Part shown: piece after piece, positions 7,702 to 16,720 of the stretch
Position numbering within the stretch: position 1 is the stretch's first letter
How the letters are laid out: every line of letters starts with the position of its first letter
Assembly (NCBI RefSeq): GCF_049275935.1
Contig: NZ_CP184830.1
Location: 6,262,001 to 6,326,000, forward strand
Origin: Endozoicomonas_A sp049275935
GTDB lineage: Bacteria; Pseudomonadota; Gammaproteobacteria; Pseudomonadales; Endozoicomonadaceae
Direction: 5' to 3'
DNA: 64,000 nucleotides
Program-made: the position numbers and the translations under genes
Notes under the pieces: model-generated
What the model saw: the letters and a program-made list of their open reading frames with translations, nothing else
What the model was told of the DNA's origin: nothing
The model's database searches: none

Positions 7702-8982
7702 TCATCCAACCGACGGCTTGACACCAAATTTCCAGTGCGGGAACAGATTTGGAAATTTCTTGGCGATTTCCCCAAGTCTGTGTTCCGCCCTTCGCCGGTG
7801 CCTTTTAAGCCTTTTGTATTTCCTCGTCGCCCACAAACTGAGTTTGCGGTTGATTTGACGCAGTGTCGGGTACATGGCTGATTTGTAGAAACGACCGTAG
7901 TAGTTTATCCAGCCCTGTATCTGAGCCCTGAACATTCGAGCCAGATCAGGAAGCTCTTTGTCACTGCGTAAATGCAGCTTCCAACTTCTTACTACCTGTC
8001 TGATGGCCTTTCCTGCTTTTGGACTCATGGCTGGCGTAAAGTTAATGAAGTGCTTGCCCCATCGGTTCTTTGACCTCCTTGGGCGAAATGTATAGCCAAG
8101 AAAGTCAAAACTGGTGACAAGGTGCTCCTCCCTCCGGTCGTCGTCTTTACAGTAAACAATCTTTGTCTTGTCCGGATGCATTTCCAGACCGCACTCACGA
8201 AACCTTGCCTCTAAAGCATCCTTTAAAGCCTTCGCTTCCACCTCATGCCGACAATGGGCAAGCCCATCGTCAGCATAACGGCAGAATGGAATCGCAGGAA
8301 AATTCCTTTCCATCCACTTATCGAAGGCATAGTGCATAAACAGATTACTGAGTACGGGGCTGATCACACCGCCCTGTGGAACACCTCGCTCACGTATAAT
8401 AACTGTGCCGTCTTCCCGCTGAATCGGCGCTGTTAACCAGCGCTCAATGTAGAGGATCAGCCAGCGATTATTCGTATGCTTGCGAACCGCTTTCATCAGC
8501 AGTTCGTGGTCGATGTTGTCGAACAACCCTCTGATGTCAAACTCCAGCACCCAGTTATAACGCCAGCACCGTTTACGGGTGATATCCAACGCCTGATGTG
8601 CTGATTTGTTTGGTCTGTAGCCATAGGAGTCTGGATGGAACCAAGGCTCAACCGATGGCTCAAAATGCAGCTTCACAACCATCTGTGCAACCCGATCTGA
8701 CACCGTTGGAATGCCCAACTTTCTTTCCCCACCTGTTTTCTTCGGTATCGCTACCGTTTTAACAGCAGGCGGAAAGTAGCTGCCAGACGACATCCGATTC
8801 CAGATCTTGTACAGATTGTTCTTCAGGTCAGACTCAAATTGTTCAATGGTCTCACCATCAACGCCATGAGCGCCTTTATTGGCTTTGACCAGTTGCCATG
8901 CACGTACAACATCGTGCTTGGAAATTTCAAACGGTTTTGTTGTTTCCAAAAATTCCTCCCACCGACAGCGTCGAGCTGCCAC
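7702..8982 (-). CDS. ltrA: group II intron B reverse transcriptase/maturase
   Basis: A complete 426-residue intron-encoded protein that reverse-transcribes the intron RNA and assists splicing. In order: RT0-RT4 (VKANKGAHGVD; PKKTGGERKLGIPTVSDR; DSYGYRPNKSA; EFDIRGLFDNID; PQGGVISPVLSNLF), catalytic RYADDG near residue 235, thumb and maturase X domain (FDFLGYTFRPRR; IQGWINYYGRFYKSAM) and a short basic C-terminus. No HNH endonuclease is present. It is about 60-70% identical by eye to the interrupted protein of intron A, so this intact copy may also support splicing of intron A. The neighbouring non-coding DNA (8983-9509) is the structured RNA of domains I-III. Confidence 0.92.
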   Translation of the reverse strand: MAARRCRWEEFLETTKPFEISKHDVVRAWQLVKANKGAHGVDGETIEQFESDLKNNLYKIWNRMSSGSYFPPAVKTVAIPKKTGGERKLGIPTVSDRVAQMVVKLHFEPSVEPWFHPDSYGYRPNKSAHQALDITRKRCWRYNWVLEFDIRGLFDNIDHELLMKAVRKHTNNRWLILYIERWLTAPIQREDGTVIIRERGVPQGGVISPVLSNLFMHYAFDKWMERNFPAIPFCRYADDGLAHCRHEVEAKALKDALEARFRECGLEMHPDKTKIVYCKDDDRREEHLVTSFDFLGYTFRPRRSKNRWGKHFINFTPAMSPKAGKAIRQVVRSWKLHLRSDKELPDLARMFRAQIQGWINYYGRFYKSAMYPTLRQINRKLSLWATRKYKRLKRHRRRAEHRLGEIAKKFPNLFPHWKFGVKPSVG

Positions 8983-9509
8983 AGTGGTTGACTTCTAAAT
9001 TCAACAGGATGACCGATCCCCTTCGCTCCAACGCCATTACAGCGCCTTCATCACTACTACGGGATCGTCCGCCCCTGTGCCTTGCATTGGTACTCAGACT
9101 CTTGCAGGGTCTCTGCTTGAGTGGCTCCCTTAACATCAAGGCGACAGGTTCCCACGTTCCACACAGAAGCCTGTGTTAAGTTCATGCCTTCTCCACGCCG
9201 GATGCCATCTGGACAGTAAACAGGTGTCCTCCAGACTTATCCCGGGCTAACGACTACCTCCCGGTTTTGACATCGTTCCTACGCTTTCGACGCGTCATCA
9301 AAGGTTCACTTGCGTTCATCTCCTTAACACACACCTGACAGGATCAAGCCCTGCCTTTTCCTTAACGCTCACGACCAAGGCTCTTTACCTTCGCCGCTTA
9401 AGGTGGTTTGAAGCCTCCTCCTGTAAGACGGCTCCGAGGGGCCCACCCTCATCTTCTGTGCAGTTGCGCATCAGTGCTGCTTACGCAGCAGTCTGTGCTC
9501 GTGGCACAC

Positions 9510-10191
9510 CATCATCGGCGTACCGGCACCACAAGGTGTTAGGGAAGTATTTCTGCATCCATTTGTCAAAGACATAATGGAGAAACAGGTTACTGAGGAC
9601 AGGCGAAATCACCCCTCCCTGGGGTGTACCCTGCATTCTCTCAATTAACTGCCCATCCCTTTGCTGTAAAGGCGCTGTCAGCCAACGCTCAATATACAGT
9701 AGCACCCATGGGTTATCGGTATGCCTTCGTACTGCTTTCATCAACAACTGATGCGGAATATTGTCGAACAATCCTTTAATATCAAACTCAAGCACCCAGT
9801 CTTGTTGCCAGCAGCGTTTTCGTGTGACACCCACAGCATCCAATGCTGATTTGTTAGGCCTGTATCCGTAAGAATCAGGCAGGAAGTGCGGCTCCACCAA
9901 AGGCTCAAATTCCATCTTTACCACCATTTGAGCAATACGATCCTCAACGGTTGGAATACCCAGTATGCGCTCGCCTCCTGATTTCTTCGGGATAGCAACA
10001 GCTTTCACAGGTGTCGGAAAGTAGCTGCCAGAGGACATTCGGTTCCAGAGTTTGTACAGGTTACTCTTTAAATTGACTTCATAATCAACCAGCGACTGTT
10101 CATCAACGCCCGGCGCTCCCTTATTGGCTTTCACCAACTCGTAAGCCCGGAGCACTTGCCATTTGTTAATGGTAAATGGTTTTGCTTTCAC
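9510..10191 (-). pseudogene. ltrA: group II intron A reverse transcriptase/maturase, 5' part
   Basis: Reverse-transcriptase motifs run in the order expected for group II intron proteins: VKANKGAPGVD, IPKKSGGERILGIPT, DSYGYRPNKSA, VLEFDIKGLFDNI, TPQGGVISPVLSNLF and finally RYADDG. Coding sequence is cut within the YADD-Gly codons at 9510 by intron B. Joining to 7624 restores one frame of 415 residues (682 plus 566 bases, divisible by three). The open frame reads a further nine residues into intron B before stopping. Confidence 0.88.
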
Positions 10192-10757
10192 CCAGCATTT
10201 CCTCCTGCCACTGGCAGTTGAATACTAGCTGAAAGCGGCCTGACGCTGCCCCTTCGCTCCATACTCATTACAGGTACTTCTGCACTACTACGAGCAGCTC
10301 CGCCCCAGTATCACGCATCGGTACTCTCATACTCATCAATTCAGTGATTTGTATTTCTCCCTTAACATCGTGATGACTGGTTCCCGCAGTTCCCACGGAA
10401 AGCCCGATATAGAGTCGCGCCTACTATACGCCGGACACCGCCTGCACAGCATTCGGAGTTCACTTGCAGACTTATCCCGAAGTATCGAAACGCCCTCGGT
10501 TCTGATGCCAGTCTCTGGATTACGACGCGTCCACATAGGTTCGCTTTAACTCGCCTCTCTATATCACACCGGCCAGCCTCAAAGGGCTGACGTTTCCTCA
10601 AACGCTCACGACCACCACTCTTAATGACAGCCGCTTGAGGCGGTTTGGAGCCGGTTTCCGACAACAGACTCCGGTGGGTCTACCACCATCTCTCCGTGAG
10701 CTTTCCACAATTCAGCAGTTCATCCTTAAGCTGCCAACCTGTGTGCCTGCGGCACAC

Positions 10758-11751
10758 TTTCGATCGCCCAATGCTCTCTTGCAGCATGTGAAAATTCTTC
10801 TGCTGTTAACTTCGCAGAGGAGATATAATAACGGACACTGATATCATCAGCATTGAACACTTTATCTTCCATTCTGGCAGAGAAAATAATCCCGAGTGTT
10901 TTCATTCCTTTCCAATCAAAAGAAAAATTAACGAACTCATCAAAGGTATCACTTACTATGTGAAGGCGTGTTTCCATTCTACCATGGCTTTTCTCTTCGA
11001 TTCTGAAAGTATCACCATTCCATTGATTCACTTTTTCAACAGAGAAATGTTCCTCAAATGCTTCATAAAGCTTACCCTGGTTGCCTTTTACCGCTAACAA
11101 ATAATCAGCGCCTTTATCAACGATTTTCTTGGCAATATCCCTCTGACACCCCATGGCGTCTATAGTTATGAGGCAGCCACGGATTTCCAGGAGATCAAGC
11201 AATTCAGGTATGGCGGTAATCTCGTTACTTTTATCATTAATTTTAATTTGGCCAAGAACCAATTCGTTTGCAGTCGCAAATGCACTCACCATGTGAATTG
11301 CACCTTTGTCCTTGCCTTTATCGTAAGAGCCTCTTGCTGTTTTTCCATCAATTGCAATGATCTCACCATTGGTTGTCTGGTGACAGGCTTGCATCCACTC
11401 AATAAAGCATTTCTGAAATTGCTTTGGGTTAATAGCAGCAACTACTCTGGAAATTGTATGATGTGAAGGAATACCGTATCCAAATTCACCATACTTTTTT
11501 AACCATTGCAGTCTTTCATTGCCGAAGTCTTCAATTTCTTCCCAACCTTCACAACCTGCAATGACAGCACAGATGGTTAAGAGCAGAATATCAGCAAGTT
11601 TATGATCTACTTTCCATTGCTGACGTGCGTCATAAATGACAGATAGCCTATTCATTAAATCAAATGCATTCATTTCCAGAACATCCAAATCTTTTTTGTA
11701 TAAGACAATGGATGTGTATTTTACTCTATAGGTGGATATCCTTATAGCCAT
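10758..11751 (-). pseudogene. ISAs1 transposase, 5' exon
   Basis: This is the N-terminal part of an ISAs1-family DDE transposase (IIAIDGKTARGSYDKG and LITIDAMGCQRDIAKKI carry the two aspartates). The ATG at 11673 (MNAFDLMNRL) gives the usual length. Coding sequence is interrupted at 10757 by a group II intron placed just after the Glu codon of the HWAIEN motif. Joining 11673-10758 to 6981-6764 gives a continuous 377-residue frame across the junction. If the intron splices, the gene may be functional; as read without splicing it is broken. Confidence 0.85.
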
Positions 11752-11790
11752 TGAGCTCAGTGGCTTCGGGGGCTTTCATGATTTTTCCCT

Positions 11791-12512
11791 AAGTCTATGA
11801 CCTGTTGTTCAGGGAAGCAGCTGAAACCCTGAAAAGCTTTGGCTACAACCACAAAAGTCTGGACGGGCAGCTCGGAATGACCGGCGTATTACATACCCAC
11901 AGTCGTCGACTTGATTACCACCCTCATGTGCACTTTGTAGTTCCAGGTGGTGGTATTAATACTCGCCGTCGTGAATGGCGAAAGCTCAAGGGTAAATACC
12001 TGTTCAACAGTAACAACCTGGCCAGAGTCTTCCGGGGACGATTGTTGAAAGCTCTGAATGAAGCGGGTTTACTGACACCAACGCTTAAAAAATCGCTGCC
12101 CGAACTCTGGGTGGTGAATTGTCAGCACGTCGGAAAAGGCGAACCTGCTTTGAAATACTTGTCCAGATATCTCTACCGGGGCGTTATCGCTGACCGGCAG
12201 ATTACAGGTCATGATGACGGACAAGTGACTTTCATCTACCGGAACAGCAAAACCGGTGCAAAAGAGCAGCGAACCATAAAAGGAGAAGACTTTCTCTGGC
12301 TGGTTTTACAGCATGTTCTGCCCAAAGGGTTGAGACGAGTCCGTGACTACGGATTCCTGCACTGTCGGGCTAAACGCAGACTTAACCTGATTCAGCTGAT
12401 CTTGCAAGTCATGCTGAAACCTCTGGAACCCATCATCCGACCAAAACACGCCTGCAGAACCTGTGGCTGCGATATGAAAGTCATAGCATTCCGGTTCACA
12501 GGTTTAACCTGA
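11791..12512 (+). pseudogene. IS91-family transposase, 5'-truncated
   Basis: The readable part (about 235 residues from 11805) matches the central and C-terminal portion of IS91-type Y2 transposases: LGMTGVLHTHSRRLDYHPHV with the HPHVH HUH metal-binding motif, then the YLSRYLYRG segment carrying the tyrosine pair. It ends with a CRTCGC zinc-knuckle-like pair. The N-terminal zinc-binding region is lost at the ISAs1 boundary (11790). DNA to 12724 has no gene and is probably the IS91 3' end. Confidence 0.8.
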
Positions 12513-12724
12513 CCGATAAAAAAGGGCTTAAATTCACTCAACAGGGGAGAGCCAGCACAATCTGAATACATAATTTTACGACAATGCTCAATTAATAGCT
12601 GGGGCAGGGACGCGCTCAGCTTAACAAAAGTCAAAACCAACCTGCATCAGCTATAAAGGCTGCCAGAGAAAAAGCTATTTCCCATAAACGATTCCGAGTG
12701 GCTGTCAAATCCGGGCTTATTCAA

Positions 12725-12773
12725 CAACCGGATAAGATTGCGGCTGCGCGCAATCTATCCTTATTCGTTAGGC
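12725..12773. other. attC site (left part missing)
   Basis: GATAAGATTGCGGCTGCGCGCAATC forms the stem, followed by right core GTTAGGC that contains the stop codon of the gene at 12768. The expected left core has been replaced by the IS91 end. Its right arm resembles attC 15938-16027. Confidence 0.65.
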
Positions 12774-13730
12774 GCTTTCTTCGGGTTCGAGACTTAGCTC
12801 ATGCTGACTATCTTGCATTTTTCTTGCGTATCTGTACTGCCTGCCTTGGGTCGTTTCCTTGCTGACACCTTTTTCAATCTTTTCTAAGACTGTATCTACT
12901 GCGTGACCTGTGACTGTTACCTCACCAGCTTCATCCAGCTTTCTTCTTATTTTGAGAACACAAACTATGGTGGAGCCATGCTGAAAACTAACAGATTTGT
13001 TGAGTACAGCTTCTTTAAATTCTTTATCCTGCATGGAAAAGCTAATAGGCTCATCTTTGTAAAGCCCTTTCCAATGAGCGTTACTTTCTTTCAGGACTGG
13101 GGCAATAATTTCAACCGATGCATTTTCGTCAGTATGTGTTGGTAAATTATTACTTGCTAGAATGAATCTCTTGAACTTACTTTTCGGAATTATTTCCTCA
13201 CAACCTACGTTCAAACCATCATAATCGAGGGAGCTAACTCCAAGATTTGAAACTTTATCATAATGTGATAGTTTCTTATAAAAGTTTGATTTTCTAGCAA
13301 TTACCTTATAGCTTTTATTTGTAATATTTGCTGCTGCTTCAACTGCATTGCCAGATAATTCATTCTCTTTTATTTCTTGTTTTAGCTTCTCAATTTGGAG
13401 CTTTTTCTCTTGAACTGAAAGCTGCAAAAGTTCTTTTTGTAGTTTTTCTGTTTCAGAATCGATTTTTGGAACCTGTGACAAAATCAAGGCCACAACAGAA
13501 ACAACCAATGCAATTTGTGCGTTATTAGCTCCCATGAATTTCCATATGTCCCGAAGACCACCTTCTTTATGAGCTTCTGATTCAACTCTTATTTTTATTT
13601 CAAGTGTTTCAGCGACTTCTTTTATTACCGCAAGAATCTCTGTCTCGCATTTATTACGAACAAAAGCATCCATTGAATGCGATTCATCATTGAAATAATA
13701 ATGAAGTTCCAGTTTTCTTGCTAATTCCAT
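12768..13730 (-). CDS. hypothetical membrane-anchored coiled-coil protein
   Basis: The 320-residue protein is not one I recognise. Residues 1-65 are soluble and helical, one membrane segment follows at about 71-90 (QIALVVSVVALILSQV), then a strong coiled coil at about 92-125 rich in L, K and E (ETEKLQKELLQLSVQEKKLQ). The C-terminal 180 residues look like a mixed alpha/beta domain. The ATG is preceded by AAAGGAAA. It is an integron cassette gene in the array orientation, with its stop inside the truncated attC. Membrane-plus-coiled-coil layouts occur in sensor proteins of phage-defence systems, but nothing here proves this. Confidence 0.6.
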   Translation of the reverse strand: MELARKLELHYYFNDESHSMDAFVRNKCETEILAVIKEVAETLEIKIRVESEAHKEGGLRDIWKFMGANNAQIALVVSVVALILSQVPKIDSETEKLQKELLQLSVQEKKLQIEKLKQEIKENELSGNAVEAAANITNKSYKVIARKSNFYKKLSHYDKVSNLGVSSLDYDGLNVGCEEIIPKSKFKRFILASNNLPTHTDENASVEIIAPVLKESNAHWKGLYKDEPISFSMQDKEFKEAVLNKSVSFQHGSTIVCVLKIRRKLDEAGEVTVTGHAVDTVLEKIEKGVSKETTQGRQYRYARKMQDSQHELSLEPEESA

Positions 13731-13763
13731 ATTTTCCTTTTAAGTTTGCGATATTGTATTTGC

Positions 13764-13841
13764 GCCTAACGCCACCAGCAGGGGCCGAAAAACCAGAGCG
13801 AAGCGGCGGTTTTTTGGTCCCTCTGGCTGGCTTTGTTATAT
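13764..13841. other. attC site
   Basis: Left core GCCTAAC and right core GTTATAT flank arms CCACCAGCAGGGGCC and GGTCCCTCTGGCTGG with an inner AAAACC/GGTTTT stem. It belongs to the ATPase cassette on its right; that gene's stop codon lies in the right core. Confidence 0.82.
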
Positions 13842-15434
13842 CTCTGGCACATACTTTCTTAGACCATCGAGTACTGCATCTCTTTTCTCAGAGTTGAGCA
13901 TTCGCAATACTAATTTTTCATAGCCATTTTTACCAAGTTCGAAGGCTGAACAGATACTGGAAAGTAGCCCTTTATTATTAAAGTACTTAAGTATTTCATC
14001 AAGATCATTTGACTTTGATAGCCCATCATATAACTCTGAATTTTCTCTATACATCCCATCCACATCGATGGCATTAAGCGTATCTGTTACCTTTGACTTG
14101 ATTGCCTCAAGCCCAACAGATTTGTTATCAATTCTGCTGAGCCTATTTTCTAGCGCCCTGCATGTTCGTAACGAAACTTGACGGTCAACGTCTTTGGACA
14201 GCATATCCTTGGCGATACTCAGGGATTTATTGACTACTTCATTGGGCTCTAGGTGTTGATTCTCAGCAACAATCCTTAATGTTGACTCATTTAGCAAAAT
14301 ATTTTCAATCTCGGCGACGTCAATTGCATAAACCCCAATACTCAAAAGACCTTCAATTTCTTGGTCCGTTCTGTAGTCCCGGTCGATTATTCCAAATACA
14401 TTCACGTGGTGGAACGATTTATTTAGTTTCATTGCCTTAACTGAGTCTATTACTCTTTGGCACCCGCTCCGCGGGACGATGTTGTAATTTCGGTAGATCG
14501 ATTGGTATATTGAATGATCTTTTCCTCCCTTTTCACCCTCCACGAAAACAATTGTTCGCCTGTTCCCCATAAGCTCAAGCAAAAGGCTCTCAGGAAAACC
14601 CTCGACATCTGGAACAAAGTCCCATTTCCAAGTGTTTGAGCCGTCGTATTCTTTTACCCAAATGTTTGTAGAGCTAACTCTGGTGGATGCAAACCCCAAG
14701 TCGTGGGTGATATAAACGAAGAGACAGTCTGGCTTGGCTTCTTCAAGCTTGTTCCAAAGAGACTGCATTATTGATGTGTGTAGATGTATTTCTGGCTCAT
14801 CCACGATAAAGATTGAACCCGCGGGGGCAACCAAGCACTGCCCCATTAAGTAGAGTGCCACGCGCTCTCCATCACTCATTTCCTTTCCGTGATATTCAGT
14901 TCCGTGCGCTTTATCAATTACTTTAACCTTGCCATCTGCAAGTACTATTTCTCTATGAGGAAGAATTTCTTCCCAAAGCTTTAAGAGTACATCTATGGGA
15001 GAATCTTCAACGGGAATATACTTCTGTAATCTCCTAGTCACTTCAGAGTGCTTGCGATCTCTTTCTGCGGTAGTGGCAAATAGAGTGGATAGCACTTTCC
15101 CGTAGTCCTGCTGCATAAAAGTTTCAGGTCTATTGCCCCATTTATGCCCCCATTTATAACGCTGACTCGCATATTTAGGATCTTCGTTACCCCAGAGAAG
15201 ATCGTTTAATGATTGCTCCAATGATTTGACGGTGGCGTATTCGGGAACATCTAGAGCTCGTTGAGCAGATATGCGATGGACAACGACATCTTCGTCGATA
15301 TTCTTTTCTATCCAAGCACCTAGCCGACTTTTACCAGAGCCATTTGCGCCTACTATCACTGCAGAGCCATTATGCTCAATTTCAACTTTGGCACCTGTGC
15401 CATCTTGGTTTGGTAAAAACAGTTTAGGTAACAA
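13836..15434 (-). CDS. AAA ATPase fused to DUF4435 domain (PARIS-like)
   Basis: The 532-residue protein has an ABC/SMC-like ATPase in its N-terminal 290 residues: Walker A GANGSGKS near residue 30, signature-like MSDGERVALYLMG near 185, Walker B IFIVDEPEIHLH near 207 and a switch histidine (YITHD near 233). The C-terminal 235 residues match the DUF4435/TOPRIM-like domain: TIVFVEGEKGGKDHSIYQSI, VFGIIDRDYR and the acidic VAEIENILLNE. The pair AAA ATPase plus DUF4435 is the hallmark of the PARIS anti-phage system (AriA and AriB), where fused forms are known; OLD-type nucleases are the alternative. At 532 residues it is short for an AriA-AriB fusion. It is a single-gene integron cassette reading leftwards. 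Confidence 0.78.
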   Translation of the reverse strand: MLPKLFLPNQDGTGAKVEIEHNGSAVIVGANGSGKSRLGAWIEKNIDEDVVVHRISAQRALDVPEYATVKSLEQSLNDLLWGNEDPKYASQRYKWGHKWGNRPETFMQQDYGKVLSTLFATTAERDRKHSEVTRRLQKYIPVEDSPIDVLLKLWEEILPHREIVLADGKVKVIDKAHGTEYHGKEMSDGERVALYLMGQCLVAPAGSIFIVDEPEIHLHTSIMQSLWNKLEEAKPDCLFVYITHDLGFASTRVSSTNIWVKEYDGSNTWKWDFVPDVEGFPESLLLELMGNRRTIVFVEGEKGGKDHSIYQSIYRNYNIVPRSGCQRVIDSVKAMKLNKSFHHVNVFGIIDRDYRTDQEIEGLLSIGVYAIDVAEIENILLNESTLRIVAENQHLEPNEVVNKSLSIAKDMLSKDVDRQVSLRTCRALENRLSRIDNKSVGLEAIKSKVTDTLNAIDVDGMYRENSELYDGLSKSNDLDEILKYFNNKGLLSSICSAFELGKNGYEKLVLRMLNSEKRDAVLDGLRKYVPEI

Positions 15435-15473
15435 CTTATGATTCCTTGTAAATAATTTCTCGGTACTTGATTT

Positions 15474-15551
15474 AGATATAACGCCATGCTGTGGGGCGCC
15501 GCACAGCGGCGTCCCAGCCCCTTTAGGGGCGACACCAGCAACTTGTTAGCA
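15474..15551. other. attC site of repeat cassette A
   Basis: Left core near ATATAAC and right core GTTAGCA enclose GCCATGCTGTGGGGCGCCGC and its complement, with an inner CCCCTTTAGGGG. Identical inner sequence occurs in the attC of cassettes B to F. Confidence 0.85.
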
Positions 15552-15939
15552 TGGCAGCCCACCCGCAAGGGCAAATGGTGAATGATGCAGAGGATTAGCA
15601 GCTTTCTTGCTGAACTGATTGAAGCGCACAATCTCTGATATTTAAAAGCTTCCAGGCGATCAAGAAGCTGATGCAACTTTGAACTGGCATAGGGCCACTG
15701 AGCAAAAAGTACCGTTAAACTGAAAACCAACGCTGACATGCCCAACGATACACCGCAGATTTTTCAGCGACAGACTTCACACCAGCAGACATGAACTGCT
15801 GAGAACTACTGAAAAGTTAGTGTAACAGTGTCTTTTTGCTGGGAGGTTCTAACTCGAAACCCACCATAGACAGTGAACCCAAAAACTCTTTTTGAAAACT
15901 GGTCTTTTCACAACCAGAAACTCTCTATTATTGCTGCCT
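15474..15939 (-). repeat. repeat cassette, copy A
   Basis: First of six copies of a roughly 463-bp integron cassette (others at 18157, 18621, 22350, 22815 and 23574). Copy A differs from the rest by a few bases, for example giving FSLTVLFA instead of FSLSVLFA in the possible 90-residue minus-strand frame. Two overlapping frames exist (about 88 and 65 residues); neither has a clear ribosome-binding site or recognisable domain. It may be non-coding. Confidence 0.85.
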
Positions 15940-16027
15940 GCTAACGAATAAGGATAGATTGCGCGCAGCCGCAGGCGCATCGGGTGGAGCCCTTTAGGGC
16001 GAAACTTACTCTACCCACTTGTTAGCT
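15938..16027. other. attC site
   Basis: Left core GCTAAC, right core GTTAGCT. Arms GAATAAGGATAGATTGCGCGC ... with an inner GCCCTTTAGGGC hairpin and GGGTGGA/TCTACCC. It belongs to the TudS-like gene, whose stop lies in the right core. Confidence 0.85.
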
Positions 16028-16522
16028 GCGTGTAGCTTGGATTTTGCTCAGGAATTCAGCTGCTTCTGTGAAATTATGCTGACTAAAAACCTGAATGCCA
16101 TTTTCCATCAGTAATGCAGACGTGACACCAAACCCAGCTATTTTAGTATTTGAAAAATCACCGTTGTAAATCTTGCTGCTACCGCAAGACGGACTAGATT
16201 CAGTTAATACTGCAACTTTTATATTGTTCTCTTGACACAATTTCAACGCTATTTTAGCCCCAGAAATAAACGCTTGCGAAACATCTTCTCCAGTATTTTC
16301 AATGACTATGGCATCGTGCTTTAACACACTCTCGCCATTTCCATTTTTGATTTCTGCCGGAGCTCTTGGAATAGGAAGTCCTGCTGAAACTTCTGGACAA
16401 ACAGAAACAATTCGACCTTCTTGAAGCCATTTTTTTAAAACATCATTACTGCATGGTAAATCTCGTCCATTGTAACGAACTCTATTCCCAAGCAGACAAG
16501 AGCTTACCAAAACTTTTTCCAT
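16022..16522 (-). CDS. DUF523 / TudS-type desulfidase
   Basis: The 166-residue protein matches DUF523. Visible hallmarks are SSCLLGNRVRYNGRD near the N-terminus, VCPEVSAGLPIPR near residue 41 and ESSPSCGSSKIYNG near residue 107, giving the three cysteines that hold an Fe-S cluster in TudS. TudS removes sulfur from thiouracil-type substrates; other DUF523 proteins remain uncharacterised. It is full length for the single-domain form and cytoplasmic. An integron cassette gene oriented with the array, preceded by a weak GAAATAACG leader. The role could be detoxification or recycling of thiolated bases (inference). Confidence 0.85.
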   Translation of the reverse strand: MEKVLVSSCLLGNRVRYNGRDLPCSNDVLKKWLQEGRIVSVCPEVSAGLPIPRAPAEIKNGNGESVLKHDAIVIENTGEDVSQAFISGAKIALKLCQENNIKVAVLTESSPSCGSSKIYNGDFSNTKIAGFGVTSALLMENGIQVFSQHNFTEAAEFLSKIQATRS

Positions 16523-16548
16523 GCGTTATTTCTCGATGATAAAGTAGC

Positions 16549-16633
16549 AGCTAACGCCAACTTCAGCCGCGTGCCGAAGGCACGTCGGGTGGAGGGGCGA
16601 AGCCCCGGAACGAACTGGAAGCTTTTGTTATGC
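16549..16633. other. attC site
   Basis: Left core AGCTAAC, right core GTTATGC, with arms GCCAACTTCAGCC/GAACTGGAAGC and two inner hairpins (GTGCCGAAGGCAC and GGGGCGAAGCCCC). Same type as the sites at 21791 and 61716. Confidence 0.85.
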
Positions 16634-16720
16634 TGCGCTGTTTGTTTAAGGCAATAATGATGTAGCTCTACTCAACGACTTATTTTGTCTATTAGCACTT
16701 ATCTTCTTTCGGACTGCTGA

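Larger units (their letters stand above)
7625..9509 (-). mobile_element. group II intron B, nested in intron A
   Basis: Minus-strand boundaries are GTGTGCCACGAGC at 9509 and CTACTTACC at 7625, strikingly like those of intron A. Length is 1885 bp. It carries an intact reverse transcriptase (7702-8982) and a domain V at 7663-7699. It lies inside the YADD codons of intron A's reverse transcriptase, making a twintron-like arrangement of two related introns. Confidence 0.88.
6982..10757 (-). mobile_element. group II intron A (contains intron B)
   Basis: On the minus strand the intron opens with GTGTGCCGCAGG at 10757, matching the GUGYG start rule, and closes after a domain V at 7021-7056 and a bulged hairpin ending CTACTCACC at 6982. 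Subtracting the nested intron B leaves 1891 bp, a standard size. It encodes a maturase split into two exons (10191-9510 and 7624-7059). It interrupts the ISAs1 transposase gene at its catalytic-Glu motif. Confidence 0.88.
6755..11790 (-). mobile_element. ISAs1-family element carrying nested group II introns
   Basis: Terminal inverted repeats AGGGAAAAATCATGAAA are found at 6755 and, reversed, ending at 11790. Without the 3776-bp intron insertion the element would be 1260 bp, the normal ISAs1 size. The flanks do not repeat each other: the left side is intI copy 1 and the right side a truncated IS91 transposase. No target duplication is visible, which points to deletion or recombination after insertion. 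Confidence 0.85.

Noticed and set aside
10336..10664. Short overlapping frames in the 5' part of intron A, and similar ones at 8898-9179.
   Set aside because: This DNA encodes the structured ribozyme domains I-III rather than protein.
10726..11751. A 341-residue transposase with a SVPQAHRLAA terminus.
   Set aside because: The last residues are translated intron A sequence; the coding exon ends at 10758.
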